From Trichobilharzia regenti (taxonomy: Eukaryota > Platyhelminthes > Trematoda > Strigeidida > Schistosomatidae): 64,000 nucleotides of DNA. The translations under genes were made by a program, and so were the position numbers. The notes below the pieces were generated by a model. That model had not been told where the DNA came from, did no database searches, and was given only the letters and a program-made list of their open reading frames with translations. The first letter of the stretch is position 1. The number at the start of each line of letters is the position of its first letter. Below, piece by piece: positions 21,343 through 32,591 of this stretch. The DNA is taken from positions 42,160,352 to 42,224,351 of the forward strand of contig OX235270.1 of the NCBI GenBank assembly GCA_944472135.2, in the 5' to 3' direction.

Positions 21343-24300
21343 ACATGAATTGATCCTTCAATCTTCAAATACATTGACACTCCTCGGCGAAAAAGGGATC
21401 GATCCCTTTTTTCCATCACGACCAATACACGTTGACTTGGATGCCATTGCGAGAACCCGGGTCACACGGACAGAGCTGAAATGGAAAACAAACAGAAAAG
21501 CACCTTTAGATACTCTACGCACGTCCTCGTATCTACTCACTACGAATTATCACTGCAATCGCTTGTCACTCATTCTGCCTCAGTTCTAGTAACGGTGACG
21601 TTTGCAAACCTCAGTCGTATAGACTTTTTCTCCCCGACGTGTGGGACCGCAGCTAACAATTATCTCCGTATGCATTTCATTCTCAGAAATAGCCTCCCCG
21701 GCGTATACAACCCATCTGCTCTCTTTGACATCAATCAATTCATTCACGGATGTAGAAGACTCGAAACAATTTCAGAAGTAATCACGACGAAAATTTTAAC
21801 AAAATTACGCAATGAAAACAAGGTACGAAAACAACGAGTAAACACAATGAATCCAAAAAACACCAATTGATATGACACACCACATATATATACAAACAGT
21901 ACAAATAACCTCGTGGATCATGTCTTGGTGGAATTCCTTTGAAGAATCGCAGGACTTACACCAGTACGCCTACAACCCTTCACAGGTTGACGATTGTAAG
22001 TTGTGGAATGTCCGGACACAAAGAAGACTAACCAACAATTACAATAACTGGAACGCACACAATTATTTAACACAAACATATGTACAATCAACACATCAAA
22101 GTGGTGGATTCTGCCTTGACGAACTACCCTTGAAGAACTGTAGGACTTACGGCAGTACGCCTACATTCCTTCTCAGGTTGATGATACAAGTGGAAGTCGT
22201 CCGGACACTAAGAGAATTACCAACAGCTAGATGACAGATGGCATCAATTCAGTATATACAATATGAACATATGTACAAAATCACACACCAAGCACATTGG
22301 ACTGCTCATTGATGCGCTACCCTTTGAAGAATTGTAGGACTTACAGCAGTACGCCTACAACCCTTCTCAGGTCGACGCTCTAGGTTGGAAAATCGTCGCA
22401 GACTTCATTTTCTTACTTCCTTCTATCAGCTATATCCTCAAATCTGAACGGTCACACGCTCATGTCATTGTATCGTAAAATATAGATGACGAACAAACAC
22501 ACGACGTATCTGGTCAACCAAGCGTAGGCACAAAGTAATTCACATCAAAGATAATAGCATTCAATTAGTAACTTGAAACTAGAAATGCCTTTATTCGTGC
22601 AAGTCAATTTGACAAATACTCTCTCGTTTACACTTGGCTTATCCTCACTAAACTGAACAATATCTTTCGTCTTTTCAAATGCACTAATACTATCATAGTC
22701 ATTGTACAAGATACTTGAGTTGATGGGCGTCTGTTTCATTGTGGATGACAACACCAACGACAACTGATTGATACCAGTTGATGAACTTAGCGGTGGATCA
22801 GAAGCTGTTGTTCGGCTTTCAGAAAGTTGTCTAACTGCAAGATTACCACCACTGCAGTCTTTTACTATCAGCTCCGGTTTAGCACTAACATCTGATGATA
22901 CCTGGGCTACACGCTGATCAATTACACTGACGGTCTCACAAGTATCCATATCCTCTGCAACTGCATCTGCATTCAATTCTACTTCACGTTGTAGCTGTAC
23001 AGAACCTCTATTCAACTTAGCAGTAGTAGGCATTCCCCTCATTTCATCATGAACAACCAAAGACAAATCTACACTATCGCGATCATTATCACAAATATTC
23101 AATTTACCATCATCTATCTGGTCGACTTCATCATTTTCAAACTCTTTGATAACAGCAGTGGATGATTTGAGTTCTTCCTCACAAATCCCTAAAGATTTTA
23201 TACCTTCACTCTGACTAGTAATACCTTGTAAACTTGCGGAGTTAGAACTGGACTCTGAAGCAGTAACTCCATTCTGTGACACTCTATTCAACAATGGCTT
23301 ACCAGTTGCAACTACAGACTTCTTGGCCGCACCGTTATCGTCACACAATTCGGAGTCAGGCCTGGAGTTTACATTTAGCTTATCACTGAACTTGCTCACT
23401 GGTTCACAGTTCACTTCTGTATGCACCTCTTGCAAACGTGTAAAACACAACCGTGTTTGTCTTGCATCTTGTAACTTATCTGTTGACGATGTACTACGAA
23501 ACCTGTTACACTCACTAGGTCTATATGCATTACTAGACATCATGGAGCCTTCTCGATATCCACCTCTCTGAGACCCTTTCGTCATCAATGATTGCATTTT
23601 GCTCTCAGACTGCTCTATTCCAGGGGTGGGATGTAATAGACTGGCGAACTTGCTCATAGATAGATTGACGCTATCTTTTACTGGTTTCAGGATATCATCA
23701 AGCTTTGGCTCGATACCCTCATCCTCCATACGGGAGCTTATCTTCACCCACTTCCTTTGCAGTCGAGTAGGTAGGCGTCTTGCTATTACTTCTAGTATAA
23801 AACTTGAGTTGAGGTCACTCATGCAATTCATAGAAATCAAAGTATTCTTATAAGTCATAAGATTATCTAAAAACTCAGTGAGTGCCTGGGAGTCATCCCG
23901 TAATTGACCACCATTACCTTTAACAGCCTCGAATAATTTCCCTACAATCATCGAAGGTCTTCCAAACCTTTTACGTAATATGCTCACAGCCTCGTAGTAG
24001 CCCTCTTTTGGCTTCATAAACTTACAGCACTGTATAGCTCTTGAAGCATCTCCAGTGCAATATCTCATCAAATACATTAACTTCATTTCATCATTTAATA
24101 AAATACCGCTCAACATGATCTCAATCTCCTTTACAAATTGTAAATAATCAGCCGGGTTTCCATCGAAACACCGTGGTTCAAATTTAGGGAGTTTGATGTT
24201 CCTATTATCCCTGAACGGCGAAACGGTAACATCAACCATGTCATGCTTAACATCAGACACATCGTTACAAGTAACAGACAAGTCACCATGACTTACTTTC

Positions 24301-24849
24301 CTGTTTGCATCCAAGACACTCTGTCTCTTCTTTGACCCAGACATTGTTGAACTTGACCCAATTCCAAAAATGTTCCAGATATTGCTTGTTCAAAGAAGAC
24401 TTGACCGGCACCAAGAAAGATGAACGGTGACTATCCAAACTTTCACCAACTGTCTGAATCCGCCAGAATCTGTTTCTACCACCAGAAACTGTCAGCCACG
24501 TCTCGTAAACCGTAAATACCCAGCTCTTGCTACGCTGGCATTCACGATGTTGATTTAAGTTTCTCAGAAACTCTTAGTATTAACGGACACAAAACCAAAA
24601 CACCGATTGGCAACTCGACAATCATTTATTCTAACACCAACGTATAATCAATGTTACAGCTAAGGTCTATGAACAAATATTACAATGATAAATCACAATA
24701 TTACTTCTGACGGTATTTGGCCTGACTTCTTTCTGAACAGCGATCGATGAGACGATGACTGGTGTATTGATGCCTCCGCGAAAATATAGGGAAGTTGGGT
24801 TTGAGCAAACAACCATGAATTGATCGTTCAATCTTCGTCTACATTGACA
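21343..24849 (-). mobile_element. BEL/Pao element lacking pol, copy 2
   Basis: Same order as copy 1, displaced by 6212 bp: 5' LTR 24849-24492, gag 24344-22545, triple repeat 22387-21932, 3' LTR stub 21380-21343. Pol is absent here too, so the deletion predates the tandem duplication. Confidence 0.75.
22545..24344 (-). CDS. gag: BEL/Pao gag protein, 599 aa, copy 2
   Basis: Same length and start as the 16333-18132 frame. Differences include CFTRLQEVH for CFTRLQEGH in the broken zinc knuckle, NVNSRPDSE for NLNSRSDSE, EEELKSS for EEEPKSS and NDRDSVD for NDHDSVD. All the differences I saw are missense and none truncates the frame. That is compatible with a recent duplication and does not by itself show selection. 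Confidence 0.8.
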   Translation of the reverse strand: MSGSKKRQSVLDANRKVSHGDLSVTCNDVSDVKHDMVDVTVSPFRDNRNIKLPKFEPRCFDGNPADYLQFVKEIEIMLSGILLNDEMKLMYLMRYCTGDASRAIQCCKFMKPKEGYYEAVSILRKRFGRPSMIVGKLFEAVKGNGGQLRDDSQALTEFLDNLMTYKNTLISMNCMSDLNSSFILEVIARRLPTRLQRKWVKISSRMEDEGIEPKLDDILKPVKDSVNLSMSKFASLLHPTPGIEQSESKMQSLMTKGSQRGGYREGSMMSSNAYRPSECNRFRSTSSTDKLQDARQTRLCFTRLQEVHTEVNCEPVSKFSDKLNVNSRPDSELCDDNGAAKKSVVATGKPLLNRVSQNGVTASESSSNSASLQGITSQSEGIKSLGICEEELKSSTAVIKEFENDEVDQIDDGKLNICDNDRDSVDLSLVVHDEMRGMPTTAKLNRGSVQLQREVELNADAVAEDMDTCETVSVIDQRVAQVSSDVSAKPELIVKDCSGGNLAVRQLSESRTTASDPPLSSSTGINQLSLVLSSTMKQTPINSSILYNDYDSISAFEKTKDIVQFSEDKPSVNERVFVKLTCTNKGISSFKLLIECYYL

Positions 24850-24901
24850 CCTACTTTTGGCATGTTTGGCCTGATATGACCTCCTGTCACTTTTGTGTTA
24901 A

Positions 24902-25554
24902 TAATAATAGTATATTCTTATTTTTTACATGAAGGACGCCAGTTTACAGGCATCATCAATATGATAAATTAGATATGTTAAATTGCATATACGATTAGCA
25001 ATCATACTCAATAATAATATTTTAATAAAATACATATTTTTTCCTACCTGTGTAGGACACACCAAATGTACAGGCATGGATAAGCATTATGTAAATTCCA
25101 TAAATTCGGTTTATGGTTAAATTACATGGTTGCTGACGTTTTTGTCTTTGGTTTGTTTAAACAATATGATAACCAGTCATTCAATGGAGCACATCAAGAA
25201 ATATAGAAATATTGTCTTTGCATTAAGAAAAAAAACCCAAGCATGTTTTGGATGGATTAAAAATACTTGGGAAAAAATAAAGCTTGAAGTAATTCCACAA
25301 TGTAACTTAGGTGTGTACAAGTCCGAATCTCATTTTTGATTTATATCCAAATTGGGTAATAAGAAAGAATCGTGACTTTGTATTACAAATTGATACTTTT
25401 CCATTGGTAAAGGAGTATATTCCACAAATGAAATCCAGGTTGCGTCGTGGGGAAGGTTAATTCGTTATTAACTAGGCAACTGAAAGATACTGGACCAATA
25501 ATGTTTGTAGATCATTTGTCATTGTAAATGGTCAAATATCCACATACTTCATTC
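24902..25554 (-). mobile_element. CR1-like LINE 3' UTR (R1 type), reverse, array copy 2
   Basis: Copy of 18690-19342 displaced by 6212 bp. Confidence 0.65.
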
Positions 25555-25865
25555 ATGCTACGCTCGGGCCCACGCTGTTGCTTGAAGTTTCTCAGAAACG
25601 CTTAGTAAGAAGGGACGAAAAACCAAAAGACCAATTGGTGACTTGAGGATTCCTAATTGTTACACCAACATTTAAAAATAATGTATTAACTGAGTTCCGT
25701 GAACAAATATTACAATAATAAATCACAATATTTCTTCTGATGGTTTACTGCTGACTTCTTTCTGAACAGCGACCGATCAGACGTTGATGCCTCCGCGAAA
25801 ATTGGGGAAGTTGGTTTTGAGCACACAACCATGAATTGATCGTTCAATCTTGAACTGCAATGACA
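25555..25865 (-). mobile_element. Second BEL LTR, array copy 2
   Basis: Copy of 19343-19653. Its outer terminus is the junction between units 2 and 3. Confidence 0.7.
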
Positions 25866-26702
25866 CCATATGATTTACCTAGACTTTGAGAAGGCATTTG
25901 ACTCAGTTCACCATCACCTTCTCCTGCACAAAATAAGCCAGGCAGGTAAAGGTGAGTCGCTCCTGTCATGGTTGAAGGTCTACCTAGATGAAGGGAAATT
26001 CTGAGCCAAGATCAATCGAGTTCGATCACCCTGGCACAGCCCGTCATCAGGAGTGTCGCAGGAAACTATCCTAGGGCCACTGATGCTTTTGATTTTTATC
26101 AATGATCTACCATGCCGTCAAATTTGCCTAACTCTTCTCTACGCTGAACACGTTAACAGTTGGAGAGCAGTAAAGTGTTCGGAGGACTCAGATAGTCTGC
26201 AGGTAGACCTGAACTTCTGGAAGACTAGGCGATGGCCAACGGTATGACTTTCAACTTGAAAAAGTGCGAAGTAGTGAAATTGCGCACCTGTAGGCCACAG
26301 AATGCAAGTTACACCCCGTTCAATGAAAGCTTGTCCTGCACAACGTGACTTAGGCTTAGTTCTAAGGGAAAAAACTGACACGAGTGTGAATTACACGGGC
26401 ATGTAGCGAGGGCATATGAGGTCATGGACAGTCAGGTGCACTCACTCCTGAGCTCTCTCTGAGGTTGTACGAAACATACATCAGACCGTACCTTGAAGTG
26501 CACAATATGATTGCACCCCGATTGCTTAGAAGAGACGCCAACCTCTTGGAAAGAGTCCAAAGACGGGCGACAAAAAGTGTGATGGGTCTCCAGAACAAAC
26601 TGCGTCCAAACGGCTTGTCCCCTTAAAATCCTGTGCACTATTAATCGGTAGATATCTGAACTCATTGTTTTACTTCTTCATATTCCCTCTGTCTTACTCA
26701 CC
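25866..26702 (+). pseudogene. CR1-like LINE RT, inactive (array copy 3)
   Basis: Third copy of the YAEH-bearing RT, nearly identical to 19654-20490. Confidence 0.75.
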
Positions 26703-26768
26703 TGACTGCTCGAACAACTAAACTTACACTTAATATTGTTGTCGATATTAGGCACATAAATATATGTA

Positions 26769-27388
26769 TATATTACTGCTCCATTGAGTTCCTAGTGGAA
26801 CATAGGGCTTCAACTGAACGTCTCCACTTGCTTCTGTCTTCTGCTGTGCTTTTCACCTGCATCCATGTTAGTCCATACTGTTTCAACTCCTCTTCACACG
26901 ATCTCCTCCATGTCACCCTTGCACTGACGTCCCACACGCCGCTTCCCTCTCGGGTTCCACTCGAGGGCTTGACGCGCGATGTCACCCAGCGGTCTCCTCA
27001 GAGAGTGTCCGATCCATCTCCACTTTCTCCTGCATATTTCTTGGTTGGCGATTGGTTCTTGTTTTGTTTTTTCCCATAGTTTCTTGTTGGTGATTCTTTC
27101 CGGTCCGGCCATCTGATCTTCAGTATGGAACCAGCGAAGACAGTTGTTGGTTGATGAAGGTCTGCAACAGGCTGTTGGAAATATTCTTTGTCACCCGCTC
27201 GCCAAGTTTCTGATCCGTATAGAAGAGCTGACTGACTTGACGTTTGTATTGAAAATCCGACCGAATTTTGTTGTTGATGCTGAGTGATGAAGATGTCCAG
27301 ATTGATTTCAGGTTGATGAATGTGTTTCTCGCCTTCCCGATTCGATTCTCGATTTGACATCCTCGTCCATTTCTCCGGTATTTGAGAC
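26769..27388 (-). pseudogene. RTE-like LINE C-terminal fragment (array copy 3, truncated)
   Basis: Copy of 20557-21176. It stops at GTATTTGAGACA near 27390, where the T-rich (reverse A-rich) tail of a SINE begins, so this is where the tandem array ends. Confidence 0.75.
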
Positions 27389-27515
27389 ATTTTTTATTTT
27401 TTTATTTTTGATTCACAGCTCGATTCCACATCGTATTTTTGGTACAAGTATGGCATTTTCAGCATGGATATCGGTAGCCCAAATTTCGCAGGCCAACCTT
27501 AGATATCAGGTGTGC
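27388..27515 (-). mobile_element. tRNA-Gly-like SINE, 5'-truncated, reverse
   Basis: The minus strand reads the SINE body (CACACCTGATATCT, GGCTACCGATATCCATGCTG, TGTGGAATCGAGCTG) into an A-rich tail at 27388-27405. The tRNA-like head is missing. The insertion, or a recombination on it, terminates the 6.2-kb array. Confidence 0.75.
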
Positions 27516-28110
27516 GTCTGCACACTAGCTAGTAAAAACGAAATTGGAATATATAAGAAATAAATAACTTGGCTATTAAGTATTGGAATTCAATTATTTC
27601 AGTATATATACGAAATAAGCCGAAAGTATAGGGTAACTGGAACTCAGAAGTGCCGCTGTTGTAAGTTCGAATATAATGTCAACCTGGCCAATCGCGGGCA
27701 ACTCAGCCAGTGTTCAAAGGTGCATGCTAGTTGCGCTAAAACGGCGTACGGTCGATGTGTAATGCAATAGAAACCACTATAATGCCACTAAACAAGTTTC
27801 TCTTTCTTCTTTTTCAGACAGAAACGTTGACGTGGCATCACTGGAACAAGAGGAAGACCGGCTATCTAGACTTGTTATAAACGATGATAATTAGCTTGTA
27901 ACCCGGTTAATTCAAGTCTCTTCCTCGCCGTCTTTGTCTTCTTCTTTGGTTATTTGTGACTGTGGTCTGTGTGTTATAGATGCATCTGGCTACCAGGACC
28001 CCTATGTAAGTATTTTGATTAATGTATTAAGAATAGTAAAATCTTATAGCAATTATTTGAGCTAATCAGTTTCATAATGCAATATAAATGTGTAATGCTT
28101 TTCTTACTGA
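27516..28110. other. Unassigned, no feature seen
   Basis: About 595 bp with only short frames, no repeat match within the window and no RT, LTR or tRNA-like signal. Confidence 0.3.
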
Positions 28111-28680
28111 AAATACAAGCTATGTGATGCGGCTAGAATCACCAGAGATATGTCCACCTCCTTATATACACCTCTGGTGAGGTCAAGACTGGAGAACTCT
28201 ATTTAGACCTCCAGTCCTTGTGTAAGCGGGGACTCACATCTTAGAAAGTGCTCAAAGGAAAGCAACACGTATGGTTCACGGGATGACTAACTTATCATAC
28301 GAGGAAAGACTAGACAGTTTAAATCTCTTCTCTCTGTCATACCGTGGGCAGAGAGTGGATTTAATCACAATGTTTAAAGTTTCAAACAATGACTACGGAC
28401 CTGACCTATTCTCTCTTTTCCTTCCCATCAGGTCCGAAAACCTTAGAGGACATAGCAGGAGAGTTCAAAAGCCAAGAGGAAATCATATTGCTGTTGAGTA
28501 CTGGTTCTCACACCTAGTCATAAACTCTTGGAACCGACTCCCAGAAGAAGTAGTGTCTGCAACCTCAACTGATTCGTTCAAGAGGGGTTTGGACAACCAC
28601 AGAAATTTACTGGAAAAGGATTAACATAGGTTTCAAGCGTTCTATCGTCAACCAATAAATTTGAAATCTGGCTAATGTTA
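28111..28680 (+). pseudogene. CR1-like LINE RT C-terminal fragment
   Basis: The frame at 28271-28624 gives the C-terminal domain of a CR1-type RT (MTNLSYEERLDSLNLFSL, LITMFKVSNNDYGPDLF, SWNRLPEEVVSATSTDSF). Upstream, 28125-28270 continues as decayed palm/thumb sequence with stops. It is a different family from the 2627-3346 copy. The frame ends in TAA with a short UTR. Confidence 0.7.
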
Positions 28681-29479
28681 CGTGTGTGTATTTAGATATT
28701 TTTGTAAAGTAACTAAAAAGGTGGGGATTTTATTATCTGGAGCAGTGCGAGTTTTCCTGGTAACCACACATACTATGCTTATAATTTATTTTTTAACGGG
28801 CCTTAAGTGTCTGCTTCATATGAGGTAGGGTTTGGGATTTTCGGAGGCAGTCATTGCATTTCCTCCAAATTTCAATCTGGGATCAGTGTAACTTCACCTG
28901 TGTGTCCATGGTTTTCAACCCACTAAAGATTAGACATACATGGTGCAAAACCTGCTTATTGAATACTGGACGTGGTTGATTGATGGCTAGATATTAAGAG
29001 TTACTGACTGGCATGGTGTCTCTTAGGTCTGTGCCTTGCTCATATTGCTAGTTGTTTGTAGGTGTGGTAGATGACTTGGTGCATAGTGTTGTCTTCCTCT
29101 GATGACAACTGAGACCTCAGTTATGTTTGAAATTTATTTCACATCCTAGTATCACAATACCTCTGTTGCCTTTTCCTATCTTCTCTTGTGAATAGTGGTG
29201 AATTGAGTTGTAGCACATATGTGCAATGTTCTGCATGGTTTTTCCAGTCAAGTTATCATTTTGGAAAACATTTGTGACTTCAAATTCCACCTCACTGAAG
29301 TGTAAGTTAGACTCAAGATATGGGGTTGCTGAAAAGTTCCAGTTTCATAAGCAATCTTGTACGAAGCACTTTTTCAAAAACGTTCTACATTCTATAAAGA
29401 TGGTCATGAGTTTTTTGTTATCCGCGGACTTCACTTATCAATTCCTTGGTGTTAAGTGTGTCAGATGTTAAAGATAACT
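28681..29479. other. Unassigned, probably decayed LINE sequence
   Basis: About 800 bp. The 81-codon forward frame at 29226-29471 has no recognisable domain. On the minus strand the sequence directly follows an RT fragment, so much of it may be eroded RT. Confidence 0.3.
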
Positions 29480-29740
29480 CTTACCGAAAAGCTCTGTTAT
29501 GCGTTGGATAAAAAGTTGTTTCTAAATTAGCTGTGATTACTTTCCTGATTATCCCTTCCACTGTCTTAATTAAAATGCTTCTGAGAGTATAGTAGGTCTG
29601 TATTTTAAGGGACAGTGTCTAAATCTTTTCTTGTAAGTATGGGTGACTATTGCATTCCCCCAGTCAATCGGTAATGCCCCTTCTGTAAGGAATAGCCTGA
29701 AGGAACTGGTCAATTGAGCAGCTATGTGGGCTTTCCATTA
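29480..29740 (-). pseudogene. LINE RT fragment, N-terminal fingers region
   Basis: The minus strand reads IAAQLTSSFRLFLTEGALPI, then DWGNAIVT, KYRPTILS and KTVEGIIRKVITANL. This is the hallmark block before motif A in CR1/RTE-type RTs (from the alpha-helical entry to NYRPI and the LE-II-K element). No downstream motif survives in frame. Confidence 0.6.
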
Positions 29741-30101
29741 CTTAGTTGGGGATTATAATACGACATCTTAGTCGACGTTGACAGGACGTATACCGTTTTC
29801 TTTTGGTGCCACCGGAGCTGATGCTACATGATGTGGTGGTAAGGCTTATGTTAAGAAACTTAAATAGATGTCTTGTTAGTGTGAGCGTCAGGTAAGAAAA
29901 TAATTGTTTTGGTGTGTATGTGTGTGTGTTGCATTGCATTCTGAACCGGAATATATATATATATATATATCGAATTTACCCATAAGACCTCGGTTGAATT
30001 ACTGTGGTTTCCAATAAGAGGACTAACGACTACTTACCTGGAAAATGTGGATAAAACAAATTAAAATAAATGGTATCAACATGAAATCTGTCTCTAAAAG
30101 T
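29741..30101. repeat. Low-complexity stretch with (TG)n and (AT)n
   Basis: Contains a GTGTGTATGTGTGTGTG tract near 29912-29930 and an AT dinucleotide run at 29951-29970. No gene is seen. Confidence 0.5.
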
Positions 30102-30190
30102 AATCCTGACCTTAATCCTCACCCTAACTCAAAACTTAACGCTGACCCTAACCGTAAACCTAACTCTAATGCTAATAATGACCCTGACCC
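30102..30190 (+). repeat. Degenerate telomere-like hexamer tract (AACCCT)n
   Basis: From 30102 the sequence divides into about 15 consecutive hexamers close to AACCCT (AATCCT, GACCTT, AATCCT, CACCCT, AACTCA, AAACTT, AACGCT, GACCCT, AACCGT and so on). This is the C-rich strand of TTAGGG, the telomere repeat of flatworms. Phase is kept throughout, with substitutions only. It borders a reverse RTE fragment. Confidence 0.65.
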
Positions 30191-30530
30191 GTATAGACGG
30201 ACCGACTTGACATTGGTGTTGAAGATGCGAATCTTGTTCCTTATGCTGAGTGGAGCAGAAGATTCCCAAACTGGTTTCAGGTTGATGTACGCGTATCTTG
30301 CCTTTCCGAATCTGACTGACTGGCTAGCTGGCTTTGACATCTTTATCCGTTCCGCCTGTAGTTGAAACAATGCTGGCTGCCTAGATAAGTAAAGGAGGTA
30401 ACTTCTGTTAAGGCTCTCCCGTTGATAGTGATTGGTGCGGTCCATTGGTTGTCTTCATCACCTCCATCTTCTCTATGTTCACTTCGAGTTCTGTTTTTGT
30501 TGCCGGCCTACCTCTTCAGCCAATTTGTTA
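30191..30530 (-). pseudogene. RTE-like LINE C-terminal fragment
   Basis: The minus strand encodes KARYAYINLKPVWESS and LSIRNKIRIFNTNVKSVRLY, the counterpart of KARNTFINLKSIWTSS in the 14345-15125 fragment, plus an upstream RESLNRSYLLYLSRQ-type block. It is a relative of, but not the same as, the RTE in the tandem array. It is cut at the telomere-like tract. Confidence 0.65.
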
Positions 30531-30697
30531 GTATTTTAAGATGTTTGCTTTTTTTATCAACAAGAATCGAAGATACTTTTGCACACTTATACCGTTTGCA
30601 CTTAATTAGAATTTGGTAGAACTATTGATTTAACGTATTCATTATCAGTAATTTGAGTATTGTTTTTTTATTTTCTATCCTTTATTACTTCCTTTAG

Positions 30698-31304
30698 GGA
30701 TTCATTTACATCAAAGGAGGCGGTATTATCCAATTTATCAACTTCTTCTCAAATCACCGATGAGAATTCTAACAGTGAATCAATGAATAGTACTCATCTA
30801 ACATGTAATAATAGTCAAATTCGTCAGGCATTAAGCGAATTAAGTAATACAATGGCAACAACAACAATGACAGAAACAACGGGAGAAACAGAACAGTCCA
30901 AATCACAAACAAGATGGGCAGAAATACTGCATGAATTCGATCAACCAGAATCAAACTCACTCACCAATATTGATAATTCAAGTCGATCATTGTTAGGTCA
31001 AAGTTTACTGATAAGCAGTGATACATCTAGTCGTCATTCTAGTATCGTTGATACAGAGAAACTAGAAGAAACTGAACATACAACTGCGGATTCACCACAT
31101 ATACCAATTGAAGCATTAAGTAAGCATCTTGATAGTCGCTTATCATCTATGATGTCTGATTTAAACTGGTCTCATAATGAATAACTGTACAAATTTGCTC
31201 AACTTGAATGTAAACTTGATCAAATGAATAAACTGTTAGTACAAATGAAGGAGGAACATGATCTGCTGCGACTGACATTGATGACTAGACATAGGCCTTT
31301 TTAA
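30698..31304 (+). pseudogene. Probable terminal exon of a host gene with in-frame stop
   Basis: A polypyrimidine run and TTCCTTTAG (AG at 30696-30697) look like a splice acceptor. The open frame then reads about 160 codons of Ser/Thr/Glu-rich sequence (DSFTSKEAVLSNLSTSSQ to MSDLNWSHNE) to a TAA at 31182-31184. In the same frame it continues for 39 more codons (LYKFAQLECKLDQMNKLL, then LVQMKEEHDLLRLTLM-type sequence) to TAA at 31304. The continuation has Leu/Met heptad spacing typical of a coiled coil. One base change would explain the first stop. No retroelement protein looks like this. I do not recognise the protein; a channel or scaffold tail is possible but unproven. It could instead be a functional shortened end. 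Confidence 0.5.
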
Positions 31305-31780
31305 AGATATTTTTTTTCATAACCGTTTTGTTTATTTTTCCACCCCCGTCTTTCTTTCTCTCTCTCTCTCTTTCTGCTGTCACCATTTTTGTTATTCAAA
31401 GTTATTATGTACACCCTTCTGATTTTGCATTTTATCTTACACATACACGCATTTGGGCATTTTGTCTAGTGTAAGAAAAATTTTTTTGAATACAATGTTA
31501 GCATTTAAGGATTCTCACAATATCCATGAGTCATTTGTTTTTTGTTTGTTTGTTTGTTTGTTTTTTTCGTTGCTTCCAATGTAGACCGTAGTAGGCGAGA
31601 GATCATGTGTGTAGTGCGCGTGTAGTATTTTGCAGGATAACAAACTGTGAACATGAATAATCCCACGCCCCCTCCCCATCTAGACGTTAGTGAAAACAAA
31701 ACACGTGGTTCAGCGAAGAGTATCGTTTCGGCGGTGAATTCATTCATCACTTAGCTGTGCAAGTATTGGTTTTGTAGAGA
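31305..31780. other. Unassigned; pyrimidine tract and (TTTG)n
   Basis: Holds a long C/T tract with (TC)n at about 31338-31376 and a TTTG run at about 31538-31562. The first part could be the 3' UTR of the exon above. No other feature is seen. Confidence 0.4.
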
Positions 31781-32085
31781 TTTTATTTGATTGGATGAAG
31801 GATTTCATCATGGGCTTGATATCAGTCAGAAAACTGGAGAGCTGTTCCATCCTAGTTTGGGACTATCCAGCAGTACGCACCCGCCGCCACCGGGGTTCGA
31901 ACCTAGGACCTTCTGGTTACAAGATGAGCTAGCTCATAGACCATTGAGTCACTGGGACCCGATTTAATGGCCAGCCTATGAATTCTAACTTCTGCCGATT
32001 CATGACATAGGGCGACGATTCCGCGATGTCTTCTTCGATGAGTTACTGCCTCATCTTCAACCTGCTCTACCCTACTGGTCATATA
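31781..32085 (-). mobile_element. Sm-alpha-like SINE with hammerhead-derived segment
   Basis: On the minus strand there is an A-box-like TGACTCAATGG and a B box GGTTCGAACCC. These are followed by a segment (31873-31841) that aligns with the schistosome hammerhead ribozyme: CTGGATA in place of CUGANGA, a helix II GTCCCAAACTAGGAT, GGAA in place of GAAA, then AGCTCTCCAGT. Sm-alpha elements are known SINE-like schistosome repeats that carry a hammerhead. Core substitutions here predict loss of cleavage. Related copies are at 40005-40440 and 60544-61000. Confidence 0.65.
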
Positions 32086-32591
32086 TATGTATATAACTAG
32101 GTGAGAAGGGGGTGGTGGAGAGGGGTGAAAATGTGTTGTCTAAAAAAGATTGAGTACAACTCTGGAGGCAATTAGTAATGAAATGAACATTGATCCTGAA
32201 CTCAGAAGAAGGACTAAGATGTGCTGTCGGTTGATGAAATCACATTAGGTGTCCAGTTATGTTGTCTAACCTCGACTTTATTCAAATTCCCAAATAAACT
32301 ATCCCGGTCGACAACTGCTACCACCTGGTCGTAGTGGTCGGGCTTGAATACCGCAATGTCCCGACAAGCTAAACTGGCTGGAGCTCATGTCTCTGCGGGT
32401 CCTACCATGTCAGGAAGGTTGTTTGGATAGCGGTTAAACTAAAAGCAGTTATCATGGGGTACATGGACTCCAGAATCCAATCGGATCAGATGGCGTATGA
32501 ACCCATATGGGGTCACCGGCAACCATGGAATGCAGCTCCTGACACTGCTCCGCTGCCTTGCGGATTAGACTACTTACCTACTTTACTTCGG

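Larger units (their letters stand above)
13436..27390. repeat. Tandem array, 2.25 copies of a 6.2-kb unit
   Basis: Unit 1 is 13436-19653 (6218 bp), unit 2 is 19654-25865 (6212 bp), and a third partial unit runs 25866 to about 27390. Units 2 and 3 differ by only a few bases (for example CCTGACCGC versus CCTGACTGC at 20491/26703). Unit 1 differs from unit 2 by scattered substitutions and small indels near 14340 and 14540. Each junction falls exactly at the end of a BEL LTR (AATGACA) followed by CCATATGATT of the CR1 RT. The third unit stops inside the RTE fragment, where a reverse SINE tail begins. Confidence 0.9.

Noticed and set aside
29226..29471. 81-codon host gene
   Set aside because: Short, no recognisable domain, and lies opposite sequence that continues from an RT fragment.
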